Below are positions 9,901 through 17,105 of a stretch of 64,000 nucleotides of DNA, piece by piece. Below the pieces are notes generated by a model. The model did not search any database. It was not told the DNA's origin and saw only the letters and a program-made list of their open reading frames with translations. Numbering within the stretch: the first letter of the stretch is position 1; each line of letters opens with the position of its first letter. The position numbers were made by a program, and so were the translations under genes. This DNA comes from Christiangramia echinicola DSM 19838 (GTDB lineage Bacteria; Bacteroidota; Bacteroidia; Flavobacteriales; Flavobacteriaceae), in the NCBI RefSeq assembly GCF_000423065.1, contig NZ_KE383973.1, positions 33,141 to 97,140 of the forward strand. The letters are read 5' to 3'.

Positions 9901-11395
9901 AAAAAGCAGTTTGATTGGGATTGGAAGCTATGGAAATATTATCTGGAGTTCCATTATCAACTGTTACATTAAGAGTTTGTGCCGAAGAACTGTCACCACA
10001 TTCATTCGTTGCGATAACACTCACTACTTTTGTTACATCAGATCCTGTGTTATTTGTTCCAAGATTTATCGTTACAGTTCTGCTATTTTGACCACTAATA
10101 AGATTTCCATCCAGATACCAGGAATAAGTATCGGCATATTGTACTGCGGTCACCGAATATTCGGCATCACTAACCGGGCACACCACCGTATTCCCAGTAA
10201 TAGTTCCGGGAGTAGGAGGTATGGGGTCATTTACAGTTAGAGAAATGCTTCTTGGATCACTGCTTGAACATTCATTATTGGCTACTACGGAAATTGATCC
10301 GCTTTCGCCTGCTGAAAATCCGCTGATTGTTACAGAATTTGTAGTGCTGGATCCTGTAAAAACTCCTGGAACAGTCCAGGTGTAGCTGGTAGCTCCTGTG
10401 ACAGCGGGGATAGAAAGGCTAACGTCATCACCAGGACAGATAAGCCCGGGATCTGAAATTGGATCAGGGATTGCAGGTTTGCCGGGGCCTACATCTACAT
10501 TTAACGTACTAGCAGTACTTGTTCCACAACTGTTCTTTGCCTGGACAGAAATAGTTCCGCTGGCAACAGAGCCTGTAGTAATATTTATAGAATTTGAATA
10601 GCTTGTTCCTGACCATCCGTTTGGTAAAGACCAGATATATTCAGTTGCCGAAGGATCTGAAGTCACCTGAAAGGTATAATTACTATTTGGACAAAAAGTG
10701 CCTGGATCATCAACTACGATAATAGCGGAAGGAGTAGCCGGCGCAGCATTTTTATGGGTTATCGTAATGGTGTTGCTCTCAAATGGATCTACACAGGGAA
10801 CGGAAGAGGTCATAAAAAGTTTAACCTGCCCGCCATCAGGGATCGAAGTAGAGGAGAAAGTAGCTGAATTACTTAAGATGCTATTATTGTTAAGCAATCT
10901 CCATTCGTAAGTGGCACCTGATCCTCCATGATTGGTGGGAGATGAGGTAAAGTTTAGTTGCTCATTGGGACAAACATTGGTCTTATTAGCTGAAATAGAA
11001 ACCGTTCCGGTTTTGTTTTCATAAACGATAATTGTTGAAGATGCTGGACTTTCAGTTACTCCAGATTCTGATGTACCTCCACAGTATCCTACTACTAACT
11101 TGAATTTATTATTACCAATGGGCGCATCATAATTAGATAAGCTAGAACTCGTTGCCCCAGAAATATCGGTCCAAGTCCCACCATTCAGCTGAACTTGCCA
11201 TTGATAAGTATAAGCCACAGATGGGTTAGAAGGAGTCACAGTTGAGCTGAAACTAATGCTTTCTTCTTCGCAAATAGAACTTTCCGAATTATTGGTGATA
11301 TTAATGACAGAAGGGGTGCACTGTGTATATCCAATAAGTGGAATAAAAAAAAGAACACAAAATGCAAATACCTTCAATAGTAATTTTTTCCCCAT
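911..11395 (-). CDS. Giant multidomain T9SS-exported protein with PKD/Ig-like repeats and LamG-like domain
   Basis: This 3494-residue protein starts with a signal peptide (FAFCVLFFIPLIGYTQ). Residues about 30-760 are PKD-like repeats of about 85-90 residues (ATSYTWTVP, SISVVANNECGSS). About 1050-2000 mixes Ig-like repeats (LSYQW, DAGEYYVEVSG) with modules carrying FCNSDTTIY and GEIDPSASTPGEYTI. About 2160-2385 resembles a MAM or cleaved-adhesin jelly roll (ILTWDQAYNL, DGDVWAVDNIEV). About 2590-2735 is a LamG/concanavalin-like domain (LDFDGDDDYIDLG, GRWYHIAVS, WIDELRIWN). The last 70 residues form a Por-type T9SS sorting domain (VMVFDMGGKLIQVF, SGIYIVKVIGEQG, ending KKIIIK). It is probably exported by type IX secretion and surface-attached or released; adhesion or polysaccharide binding is inferred only. 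Opposite-strand open frames inside it are shadows. Confidence 0.93.
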   Translation of the reverse strand: MGKKLLLKVFAFCVLFFIPLIGYTQCTPSVINITNNSESSICEEESISFSSTVTPSNPSVAYTYQWQVQLNGGTWTDISGATSSSLSNYDAPIGNNKFKLVVGYCGGTSESGVTESPASSTIIVYENKTGTVSISANKTNVCPNEQLNFTSSPTNHGGSGATYEWRLLNNNSILSNSATFSSTSIPDGGQVKLFMTSSVPCVDPFESNTITITHKNAAPATPSAIIVVDDPGTFCPNSNYTFQVTSDPSATEYIWSLPNGWSGTSYSNSINITTGSVASGTISVQAKNSCGTSTASTLNVDVGPGKPAIPDPISDPGLICPGDDVSLSIPAVTGATSYTWTVPGVFTGSSTTNSVTISGFSAGESGSISVVANNECSSSDPRSISLTVNDPIPPTPGTITGNTVVCPVSDAEYSVTAVQYADTYSWYLDGNLISGQNSRTVTINLGTNNTGSDVTKVVSVIATNECGDSSSAQTLNVTVDNGTPDNISIASNPNQTAFCEGANGIIFSVPADTKVDTYNWSVPTGWSIISGQNTSQINVTAGNFGQDGNISVSASSEDGCGSKNTSFAVTVKNPVPTISGNITGQNAVCANSTNLMYEVPAAQYATSYTWTLPNGWTTVSGGSTNSISVNAAAITGTGTISVVANNECGSSTPKTLSVTSTNSAPATPGTITSTDNSFNNNPNVCPPVNGIQFTVPAVTGATTYEWQMPTGWSITDGQGTRTVTINFSASQNYNNSENLRVRAGNGCYWSGWSSPYAINIDDYILTDLGPDITLCKTATGSQTISAQIVFGSSKFKASDITLINSTDNSSRGFSSLGNGNINSPFNITFTPNQADKDNGQVTLSMTAPKPRGNSSCGTGQDSMTIFFRDTPTASISGTTEICSGTATNITFNGTANAIVTYKVNNGANQTATLNNSGTTTVNTGNLTSTATYSLVSAAYADNPTCSQNVSGSAVVTVNPNPTASITYPATSFCNSDSSTYTVNLSGTATYTGGSYSDNGLGVASNGSFSPSGLDAGEYTVTYNIPDPLNCGFNSTSVTTTVTIYDAVLLTSQPSASRVCEGDNTSFSVSATGDELSYQWFKGSVGSGTVVSGATSNVLNLSAVDVADAGEYYVEVSGNSICSTVSSSEVSLTVDDPIAITGPDASESCIGSDASFSVTVTPNGETFDYTWRKDGTPISGAANSPTLSLTGLSLSDAGDYDVVVSGTNGYTCSSETSTIATLSINEIPDADISYDEPFCNSDTTIYVPSITNGVGAYEGGTFSSSTGLDIDPDSGEIDPSASTPGEYTISYTIDAVGGCNEIVINDIEVTITSAPTASFAFTGDQIKFCNGDTSSYIPSLSGSGTYTGGSYSATGGLSINSSTGEFSPDGTDAGDYTIIYTIPTSEGCLTQDVSLDITIFDQVEITSEPFSVAVCSANNTQLEVAAAGPNLSYQWHKDGNPISGATSAIYQINSASIAEDEGEYFVVVSGENACNDVTSETVTVSVDENIVVTTQPQPQEGCEGGEISLSVVATASGGNPSYQWRKDGIDIGGATSATLLIENAQLSDTGEYDVVIDGPDGYACDLGYSESVTVTVNEAPVVEAGNPINACSTDGTVAIGGDASASNYAALEWSTSGTGTFEDANALNTNYIPGSGETGEVTLTLNIQGKTGCSEVSDTVIVNISNLPVINTFEYSQTEFCVSINTPQPPNLNISNATISDGTFNYSGDNGNILDINVTNGNINPSGSDPGDYTITFEIPSDEICEAVSTTFDVTIGDLPVAVFNYIESAICKDTRTTNPTLKVDDTALPHTDVDNFSSTTGLVFLNSETGEIDIDASNAGNYIITRTVDYSGANEDGCNPVTATFEIDIYDKPIPDFAYGSSGEYCADESDPSPTLITNAVIGEFSFTSNNGGNLLIDSNTGIIDLDASDPGTYTVRNTVDYDIDSCEEVYFDSEITIFEKKNPAFSYTQDSYCETENIATVTPGFTPGGTFSSNTLSSDHLNETTGEIIWDHTTNDLTGSHIITYTIPINGTCEAESYEFTIIIDAVPEGGEALWATNNDRLFLTCENPAPGYASRLNLTGYTGSVIGWEYRGVSDNSWQSINGTTDYLTAQEIESVITDETTAFRALIANNSCNTGIYSEPAMVSVIEADIKPTPVEVDKEVICIGDEITLTSETGYSSEGGNFDGGAFDNAGIKNHGWNFTNPNGGSNDFDSAANNGRADHWLRMNPHGNNPNANEKVYNSNIPYNGSGTLINYRTWSGNAGNKGFALVTGNNSSYMETPVFSLGGLDEAILTWDQAYNLTDGATIIVEISTDGGATYPTAINDPNIEFTDEDILYYLVGDGTTGTGRSGNFEHFGEGLEDINQMNINLGSYLGQSNLRLRFTYIGTVDGDVWAVDNIEVPEGPQDILLQWYYDDDLTDPDSYLEPIGVVNQYTVNFIPRKIGWNDFEVQTRIILDSNGDECQSVDNFETIRVWAFDRYTTTVEAQVGACGSLDIQLNATVTAEYQAKTITEYPTLDGYEGSWRVEDLNGQEITTGFTLTNQDSSTGLDPIEDPNSIFSAENLGDYNFKWVLTPTALDEDGILLDNSGCPPVENPNNVTLIDCTTLDFDGDDDYIDLGNNYNGNFFIEAWIRPFDRPLDDGSGDTNASTGVIFSSSGFEISMDNLGSKVSKNGRWYHIAVSNSGSLWVDGIPSGNISVNGSGINNTSIGARYNANTKTTSNHFSGWIDELRIWNGNSAPELKELRFMMNQRIKLNDAATAGTLIEGEVVPNLDNGDGYSSYYTDGAHNLDQDGDKFYNQTWGDLAGYYRLYSDNPDPANLVECATFDDNLKPIAGYTPDHSISKIPGRLVNITTDQENTSPTPYCSGVDGTWANANTWARPAVWDFPNSVYNGTAIDWNIARVNHNITSDSKEIIMLGLLSETPDVLLSINGNHPIRLTHYLLLDGNMDLVDDSQLLQDHGSILDNASRGWAEIDQEGRMSSFNYNYWTSPFSTQRNDNNTGFEVRDILMDGSNKNNPKGINFQDGYFVADGAKTNPITISNFWIWDFRGGDADIYGDWLYLGSDYPEIVGAGFTMKGTTGSASLDATQRYVFRGKPNNGNIPTGELYLQSNQNYLVGNPFPSAIDAYKFLEDNITSGPNGSGSNESSENVFNGTIYFWDHFDGYTHILEEYIGGYATLTKIGSAPAISNDWRITGGSNSVLPQRYIPVAQGFFLNSAPVAGFTFGGDIIFNNTQRIFEPLGSESIFLQQEDIGKKEKSTTNSNSSNDTRMKIRVKFESPKGYHRQILVASDPNTSNGFDIGYDAPLIENNVEDMYWWFGDHGFVIQGVPDFEKEQVLPLAIKTNAGGEFKIKIDETENWPSSKELYLKDRLLDTVHDILKEDYVTKTDNAGEITDRFELVFFKQQDQNPDPIIPDPEDIVDPNPDDLPYIDNLVGISYSTFSKQIKISNFDLVNVDKVMVFDMGGKLIQVFDELPTIEEIRLGMQPVRSGIYIVKVIGEQGVTDKKIIIK

Positions 11396-11634
11396 AGTTG
11401 TTAAGGTTTAAAAACAGTAATACAGCGTGTAGGGTAAATAAATCGGGGTAATGCAAATGTGGGGCCGGGGTAATAAAACTATACCACAAGTAACTGAATG
11501 CAAGTGAAATAGTTAATAAATTTAAAGGAAAAAACTTTAAAAATGCTAATTTTTCGCTAAAAAACGTTTATAGTCGATAAAACTTACACAAATTTTAGCC
11601 TGGTTTTTTAAATAATTGGGTGTCAGTATTTCAT

Positions 11635-11662
11635 AAAAAAAGCCATCTCGAAAGATGGCTTT
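11635..11662 (-). terminator. Rho-independent terminator after pruA
   Basis: The 10-bp arms AAAGCCATCT and AGATGGCTTT enclose a CGAA tetraloop. Read on the minus strand, a U-run follows. It lies 24 bases beyond the pruA stop codon. Confidence 0.85.
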
Positions 11663-11685
11663 AAATAATCGTATGACTATTTAGA

Positions 11686-13329
11686 TTATTCTCCTAAAAA
11701 TGGATATCTGTAATCTGTTGCCGGCACAAATGTTTCTTTGATCAATCTTACTGAGATCCATCTCATTAGATTCATTTTAGATCCAGCTTTATCATTAGTA
11801 CCGCTTGATCTGGCTCCTCCAAATGGTTGTTGGCCTACGACTGCACCAGTTGGTTTGTCGTTTATATAGAAGTTACCAGCTGCATTCTGAAGTAAATCTG
11901 TAGCTTGAGCTGCAGCATAACGGTCTCCGGATATAATTGCCCCGGTAAGCGCATAAATACTTGTATTATCTACCGTTTCGCAGATATCTGCCCATTTTTC
12001 TTCATTGAAGTTATCATCGTCATATACATAGATAGTAACTACAGGTCCAAAGAGTTCAGTTTCCATAGTAGTGTAATGAGGATCTGTAGTAAGAATAACG
12101 GTAGGTTCAATAAAATAACCCTTAGTCTTATCATAATTTCCACCTACTACGATTTCAGCATTTTTATCTTTCTTGGCTTTGTCTATATAACTAGCCAGTT
12201 TATCAAAAGCGCCTTCATGAATAACCGCATTGATGAAGTTGGTCATATCTTCTGGAGATCCCATTTTGAATGACTCAACATCTTCAACTACAAAATCCTT
12301 GATCTCTGGCCAGAGACTCTTAGGTAGGTAAACACGTGAGGCAGCACTACATTTTTGCCCTTGATATTCAAAAGCACCTCTAGAAATTGCGGTAGCGACA
12401 TGTTTTGCCTTAGCCGTTGGGTGAGCCAGGATAAAATCCTTTCCTCCGGTTTCACCAACGATTCTTGGGTAAGTTTTGTAATTGTGAATGTTTTTACCAA
12501 TTTTCTCCCAGATACCTTTGAAAACATCAGTGCTACCTGTAAAATGAATTCCTGCAAAATCTGGACTTGCCAGAGCGGTATCAGTAACCATTTCTGGATC
12601 ACCATTTACCATATTGATCACTCCGGCTGGAAGACCAGCTTCTTTAAACACCTCCATGATCACCTGTGCAGATAGCATTTGACTATCACTTGGTTTCCAA
12701 ACAGCAACATTTCCCATTAGAGCTGCACTTGAAGGTAGATTCCCTGCAATAGCAGTAAAGTTAAATGGAGTAATTGCATAAACAAAACCTTCAAGAGGTC
12801 TGTACTCTACACGGTTCCAAACCCCATCTGAGGATATTGGTTGTTCATTGTATAGATCTGACATGTATTCGACATTAAATCGAAGGAAATCGCAGATCTC
12901 TGCAGCAGCATCAATTTCAGCCTGGTAAATATTTTTTGACTGCCCAATCATAGTTGCGGCATTCATTTTTTGTCTATAAGGTCCGGCGATAAGATCGGCT
13001 GCTTTAAGAAAAATAGCGGCGCGTTGTTCCCATTCTAATTTAGACCATTTTTTTCTAGCCTCTAAAGCTTCTGAGATTGCTTTTTCAACATGCTCTTTCT
13101 TAGCAATATGATAGGTCCCCACAACATGTTTGTGGTCGTGTGGAGGATTTATTGTTTTAGTATCTCCGGTTTTTACTTCTTCAGACCCGATATAAAGTGG
13201 AACCTCGGTATTGGCATTCCATAGATCCTTGTAAGTAAGTAAAACTTCCTCTCTTTCTGGGGTTCCTGGTGCGTAACTTTTAACTTCCTCGTTAACTGCT
13301 ACAGGAACGTGAAAAAATCCTTTTCCCAT
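11686..13329 (-). CDS. pruA: L-glutamate gamma-semialdehyde dehydrogenase (1-pyrroline-5-carboxylate dehydrogenase)
   Basis: This 547-residue aldehyde dehydrogenase performs the second step of proline catabolism, oxidising glutamate semialdehyde to glutamate with NAD+. The general-base segment is VGETGGKDFILAHP and the catalytic cysteine segment is EYQGQKCSAASRVYLP. The cofactor-binding part includes AITPFNFTAIAGNLP and FTGSTDVFKGIW. Length and these motifs match the stand-alone P5C dehydrogenase of Bacteroidota, rather than the PutA fusion. No proline dehydrogenase gene is adjacent. It is monocistronic, with its own terminator. Just upstream on the minus strand a TACCTTTA box resembles the -7 consensus. 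Confidence 0.93.
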   Translation of the reverse strand: MGKGFFHVPVAVNEEVKSYAPGTPEREEVLLTYKDLWNANTEVPLYIGSEEVKTGDTKTINPPHDHKHVVGTYHIAKKEHVEKAISEALEARKKWSKLEWEQRAAIFLKAADLIAGPYRQKMNAATMIGQSKNIYQAEIDAAAEICDFLRFNVEYMSDLYNEQPISSDGVWNRVEYRPLEGFVYAITPFNFTAIAGNLPSSAALMGNVAVWKPSDSQMLSAQVIMEVFKEAGLPAGVINMVNGDPEMVTDTALASPDFAGIHFTGSTDVFKGIWEKIGKNIHNYKTYPRIVGETGGKDFILAHPTAKAKHVATAISRGAFEYQGQKCSAASRVYLPKSLWPEIKDFVVEDVESFKMGSPEDMTNFINAVIHEGAFDKLASYIDKAKKDKNAEIVVGGNYDKTKGYFIEPTVILTTDPHYTTMETELFGPVVTIYVYDDDNFNEEKWADICETVDNTSIYALTGAIISGDRYAAAQATDLLQNAAGNFYINDKPTGAVVGQQPFGGARSSGTNDKAGSKMNLMRWISVRLIKETFVPATDYRYPFLGE

Positions 13330-13468
13330 AAATATTATTTTTGTTTTTTCGATTGTAATTTAATAGCGATAAAGGTAAAAAAATAAAGCGGTATTGAAGA
13401 AGAAGAAACTACCCTTCACGAAAGCTTAACTTTTTTTGTAATTTTCCTTAAAATTTTGAAATTCACCC

Positions 13469-14188
13469 ATGTGTACCATTACTTTAGTGCCACATCCAGA
13501 TTCATTGACCGGTTTTATACTTACCTCGAACCGGGATGAAGCAGTAAGTAGAAAAACCCTGCCTCCACAAAAAGAAGTTTATAAAGACGCCAGATTATTT
13601 TTTCCGAAAGATGAAGAAGCCGGTGGAACCTGGATTGGAATCAGTGAACATCTTAGATGTATCTGCTTGATGAATGGTGCTGAAAAACCTCATGTTCGAA
13701 GGTCGGAATATAGAAAGAGCAGAGGAGTAGTTGTTAAGGATTTTTTGAGCAAAAAGGAATTGAAAAAGATGTTTAAGGAATATGATTTTCAGGATATAGA
13801 GCCTTTTACCATGATCATTGTAGACTGGCACAATGGCTTGATATTCTACGAACTTCTTTGGGACGGTGAAAACCGAAAGGTTTCAAAATTGCCTTTAAAG
13901 GAACATATCTGGTCTTCCTCTCCTTTATATAGTGAAGAGATGAAAGGATTTAGAAAAAAGTGGTTTAAAGATTTGAAACAGTCAAAAGGTTTTTCTTCTG
14001 AGACTCTTCTTGATTTTCATCATAATGCCGGTGAAGGAAGTAAGGAATTTGATCTAATCATAGATCGGGGGTTTTTGAAAACCCAAAGTATAAGCCAGGT
14101 TCAAAATTCAACCAATGAGCTGAGGTTTAGCTATGAGAATTTGAGAACTAAAGAATATACTGAGGAATATTTTCAATTTAAAGCGTAA
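13469..14188 (+). CDS. NRDE (TANGO2-like) family protein
   Basis: The 239-residue protein begins MCTITLVPHPDS and carries the family-defining NRDE motif in LTSNRDEAVSRKTLPPQ. GGTWIGISE and CLMNGAEKP are also typical. The fold resembles N-terminal nucleophile hydrolases and Cys2 would be the candidate nucleophile, but no bacterial substrate is established. It is divergent from pruA (139-base gap). Its 3' end overlaps the convergent apaG gene by 16 bases, so the two messages are antisense at their ends. Confidence 0.85.
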   Translation: MCTITLVPHPDSLTGFILTSNRDEAVSRKTLPPQKEVYKDARLFFPKDEEAGGTWIGISEHLRCICLMNGAEKPHVRRSEYRKSRGVVVKDFLSKKELKKMFKEYDFQDIEPFTMIIVDWHNGLIFYELLWDGENRKVSKLPLKEHIWSSSPLYSEEMKGFRKKWFKDLKQSKGFSSETLLDFHHNAGEGSKEFDLIIDRGFLKTQSISQVQNSTNELRFSYENLRTKEYTEEYFQFKA

Positions 14189-14559
14189 GTCGCACTAAGT
14201 TTAAAAGATGGAATATTAACATTGAATTTCTTCTGGGTTGTGAAATTGACCATATTATAATGACCTTTCATTGCTCCAAATGGACCGGTTAAAAGGCATC
14301 CACTTTGATAGGTGTAAATTTCACCAGGCTTTAAAACCGGTTGTTTCCCGATCACACCTTCACCTGAAACGGTTTCGGTTTGGTTAAGTACATCTTTTAT
14401 TTCCCAGAAGCGTGATTTTAGCTGAACAGAGTCATTGCTTTGATTTTCAATAGTAATCCTGTATCCAAAGGCATAGTGCATCTTATAGTTCTTGTAGAAC
14501 ATTCCCTCGAAATGAGTTTCAACTGAAATTTTTATGCCTTTTGTAACCTGCTGGGTCAT
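14173..14559 (-). CDS. apaG: ApaG family protein
   Basis: This 128-residue ApaG-domain protein (fibronectin-III-like fold) shows YRITIENQSNDSVQLKSRFW, GEGVIGKQPVLKPGE and YQSGCLLTGPFGAMKGHY. ApaG is linked to Co2+/Mg2+ phenotypes in enterobacteria; its biochemical role is unclear. I chose the ATG at 14559 (MTQQVTKG), because the in-frame alternative at 14583 would overlap the upstream DUF3667 gene and add eight non-family residues. It sits at the end of the T9SS-plug/DUF3667/apaG run with a 1-base gap, suggesting translational coupling. Confidence 0.88.
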   Translation of the reverse strand: MTQQVTKGIKISVETHFEGMFYKNYKMHYAFGYRITIENQSNDSVQLKSRFWEIKDVLNQTETVSGEGVIGKQPVLKPGEIYTYQSGCLLTGPFGAMKGHYNMVNFTTQKKFNVNIPSFKLSATYALN

Positions 14560-14560
14560 T

Positions 14561-15679
14561 TTAGAAAATTGAAAATGAAACAATTACCGCGATAATTGAT
14601 GCTATTGTAGCTAATGTAAAAAATATTATGTTGAGTAATATGAACTTTAAAATCGTTTTAACACGTCCCTGACCATAAAAATTCCTCATCGACTTATACA
14701 GGTAGAAAATGAATATTCCGTTGGCCAGGAAAAAACCAACATCAGATTTAAGTATATGATCAATAGAAAAACCTATGATGTATAGGACGAAAAGAGTGGT
14801 TTGCACGTGGAAGGCAAAAATCAGGTGCTCCATATAATTAAACGGTCTCCTTATATATAGAAGCCAGATAAATAAAGCAAATACCGGTAAATAGAAAAAT
14901 ATAATGAACGGTAATTTATTTATGAGATAATCAGCAAAAAGCTTGGGATTGGTATAGAAAAGATCAAATCTCATGGCTCTTTGATACAGGAATTTATTCC
15001 AGCCTGTTTCATCATATTCCAGCTCTTTCAACGCTTCTTCTTCTGAAGTAATCCGGGTCTCTTTAAAGTATTTATGAAATATTTGAAGTTTTGTTCCAAT
15101 TCTGTTGAGGTTATTCATTGTGTCCAGCTTTTCCTGAGGCACATAAATATCCTGGTAAGATTTATCGTTGCTTTTCCTGGATTTAGCAACGTTATTAATT
15201 ATTGAATCAACCTCAATATTATTATTTTTTAATGCTGAAATTTCTTTTAATTGAGCCTGCATTAAGCTGTCCTGTTGAATTTTGGTAATCCCATCATCTA
15301 TGGCTTTATTCTGATTTTCAAAGTTGATTCCTTCAAAATTATCAGATAATCCAGCAACCAGGAAGAAGATGATCGAGGCGCTTAAATAGAATTGGAATGG
15401 ATTGGCATAACGTATCCTTTTTCCGTTAACGTAATCCTTAGAAATTTTACCAGGACTAAATAACATGACCCTTACGGTTCTTTGAAACCTGGAGTCGTAA
15501 TTGAAAAGACCGGAAAATAATTGAATAAAGAAATCGCTAAAATTTAGTTTTTTAGTGCTGTTCTTTTGACCGCAATTAGGACAGAAATGGTCGCTTTTTT
15601 CGAGTGGAAGCTCGCAATTTAAACAGGTTTCACCCCGATAATTGTATGATATATCTCTTTTATTGTTTTTTTCCAGCAT
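14561..15679 (-). CDS. DUF3667 zinc-ribbon membrane protein
   Basis: This is a 372-residue protein of unknown function. An N-terminal zinc ribbon (CLNCELPLEKSDHFCPNCGQK, cysteines in two CxxC pairs) is followed by the DUF3667 signature FNYDSRFQRTVRVMLFSPGK and YVNGKRIRYANPFQFYL. Then come a hydrophilic loop of about 150 residues and four hydrophobic C-terminal segments (for example LPFIIFFYLPVFALFIWLLY). The ribbon is predicted to be cytoplasmic. It lies between the T9SS plug gene and apaG. A second, shorter family member lies at 39413-40180. No enzymatic motif was seen. Confidence 0.85.
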   Translation of the reverse strand: MLEKNNKRDISYNYRGETCLNCELPLEKSDHFCPNCGQKNSTKKLNFSDFFIQLFSGLFNYDSRFQRTVRVMLFSPGKISKDYVNGKRIRYANPFQFYLSASIIFFLVAGLSDNFEGINFENQNKAIDDGITKIQQDSLMQAQLKEISALKNNNIEVDSIINNVAKSRKSNDKSYQDIYVPQEKLDTMNNLNRIGTKLQIFHKYFKETRITSEEEALKELEYDETGWNKFLYQRAMRFDLFYTNPKLFADYLINKLPFIIFFYLPVFALFIWLLYIRRPFNYMEHLIFAFHVQTTLFVLYIIGFSIDHILKSDVGFFLANGIFIFYLYKSMRNFYGQGRVKTILKFILLNIIFFTLATIASIIAVIVSFSIF

Positions 15680-15691
15680 CAGGAAAAAATA

Positions 15692-16945
15692 TTAGTTTCG
15701 AATAATCTCAGAGTTTGTATATCCAACACCAATCATACGATCATATCGAGCTCCGGGCGTACGATAATATACAAGGATGCTGTAGAGATTTTCAGTTTCA
15801 TCAAAATTTCCACTTATAAATCCGTCATCCAGACTGCCGTCGCTGTTTAAAAGTACATATTTATAATTATAATAACCCTGTTTAAATAACCTGGCGCCTT
15901 CATAGTAACCGGTTTCTTCATTATAGGTCATCAATGTACTCTTATCTAGTTCAAAATTATTGAATCCTCCGTAAAGATGAATTTCAGCATTTTCAACTAT
16001 ATCATAATTTTTCAGGCGGAAATGTATCCAGACATAATCTGCTTCAATATCTGAATTTTGAGCCTGTATATTTCTAACTACAAAACTTCCGTTAATATCT
16101 GGATTGTAGGTATAGGGTTCATTTTTTCTAGTGAAATCCAGGAATAAATAATGATGGTAAAGGTCACTAAGTTCTACAGAGGAAATGTCTGAAGTTGTTA
16201 CTCTAATTTCCTTATTGTCAAACTGAAGAAATTCATTGCCTCCCCAAAATGAGGATTCTGTATCATACCTGTAAATTAGCTCATTGGCAATAGTGTACTG
16301 TGGTTTAAGATCGTGTACAGCCAGTTTAAAATTATTATTCTGTACGAGGCTAACTTTTACATTTTGTTCAGGATTCTTCAATAGGAGATCAGGAGAATCA
16401 ATACTGAAGTTTACCACCTGCTTTTCATCAATAAAATTAAGGTCTCTTGATCTTTTAACCTCGGCAGTAACCTGTGCAAGCGGTTCATACACCATGAATT
16501 TCCTGGAGAATACAAGCTCACGGTTGCTATTATAAACGCTTAAAAGATAATTTCCTGAAACCTTTATTCCCATTACATTCCTATTAGGGATGGTTAATTC
16601 GTAATGTGTATAAGGTTGTAAGGAGTTCAGAGAATTTGTGAAATCCATGATCCTTACATTATCAAATCCTTCGAGATATTCATTCTTACTAAGCTGGCTG
16701 GGACTCCAGTCGAAGTTAAAATGTTCGATGGTATAGTAGTAGTCGGCTTCATCTCCTATAATATCATCAAAACTAAGGCTTAATCTACTGCCTAATCTAA
16801 CAATGGGATTCCCTTGATTTTCTGGTGAACTTCCCTGGAAAACAATCGTTCTTATAAAAGGTGGTGCAGGGGTTTCAATAGCAGATTGGCACCATCCTGA
16901 GAGGGTGAATCCTGTGATAAATAAAAATAAAAGAAAAGCTCTCAT
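15692..16945 (-). CDS. DUF5103 family protein, likely type IX secretion plug protein
   Basis: This exported protein of 417 residues has a signal peptide (MRAFLLFLFITGFTLSGWCQ). The body matches what I know of DUF5103 (T9SS plug) proteins: RLGSRLSLSFDDIIGDEADY, YYTIEHFNFDW, then an immunoglobulin-like core, ending in LVYYRTPGARYDRMIGVGY. In Flavobacterium the Plug protein associates with the SprA translocon and closes its periplasmic opening. The ATG at 16945 gives a clean signal peptide; the start six codons earlier adds MFYINF. It heads a three-gene run and fits the T9SS cargo encoded at 911-11395. Confidence 0.82.
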   Translation of the reverse strand: MRAFLLFLFITGFTLSGWCQSAIETPAPPFIRTIVFQGSSPENQGNPIVRLGSRLSLSFDDIIGDEADYYYTIEHFNFDWSPSQLSKNEYLEGFDNVRIMDFTNSLNSLQPYTHYELTIPNRNVMGIKVSGNYLLSVYNSNRELVFSRKFMVYEPLAQVTAEVKRSRDLNFIDEKQVVNFSIDSPDLLLKNPEQNVKVSLVQNNNFKLAVHDLKPQYTIANELIYRYDTESSFWGGNEFLQFDNKEIRVTTSDISSVELSDLYHHYLFLDFTRKNEPYTYNPDINGSFVVRNIQAQNSDIEADYVWIHFRLKNYDIVENAEIHLYGGFNNFELDKSTLMTYNEETGYYEGARLFKQGYYNYKYVLLNSDGSLDDGFISGNFDETENLYSILVYYRTPGARYDRMIGVGYTNSEIIRN

Positions 16946-17032
16946 AAAATTTATATAAAACAAAGTTAACAGAAATAAGCATTTTCCATCAATTTAATTT
17001 AACAGTTGACCAAAGTAAAATTCTAATAATTC

Positions 17033-17065
17033 TTGGGATAAATGGAGTGAAAATTCATAAATTTG
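17033..17065 (+). promoter_or_regulatory. Predicted Bacteroidota-type promoter of the nqr operon
   Basis: A -33 TTG at 17033-17035 and a perfect -7 TAAATTTG at 17058-17065 are separated by 22 bases. The -7 box lies 40 bases before the nqrA ATG. This matches the TTTG/TAnnTTTG consensus of the phylum's primary sigma factor; transcription here is inferred. Confidence 0.6.
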
Positions 17066-17105
17066 CACGACTTTAAACTAAAAATTTTAACATACACTCC
17101 ATCCT

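Noticed and set aside
12288-12675. Overlapping frames on both strands inside pruA
   Set aside because: The pruA frame is fully explained by aldehyde dehydrogenase motifs; these are shadows.
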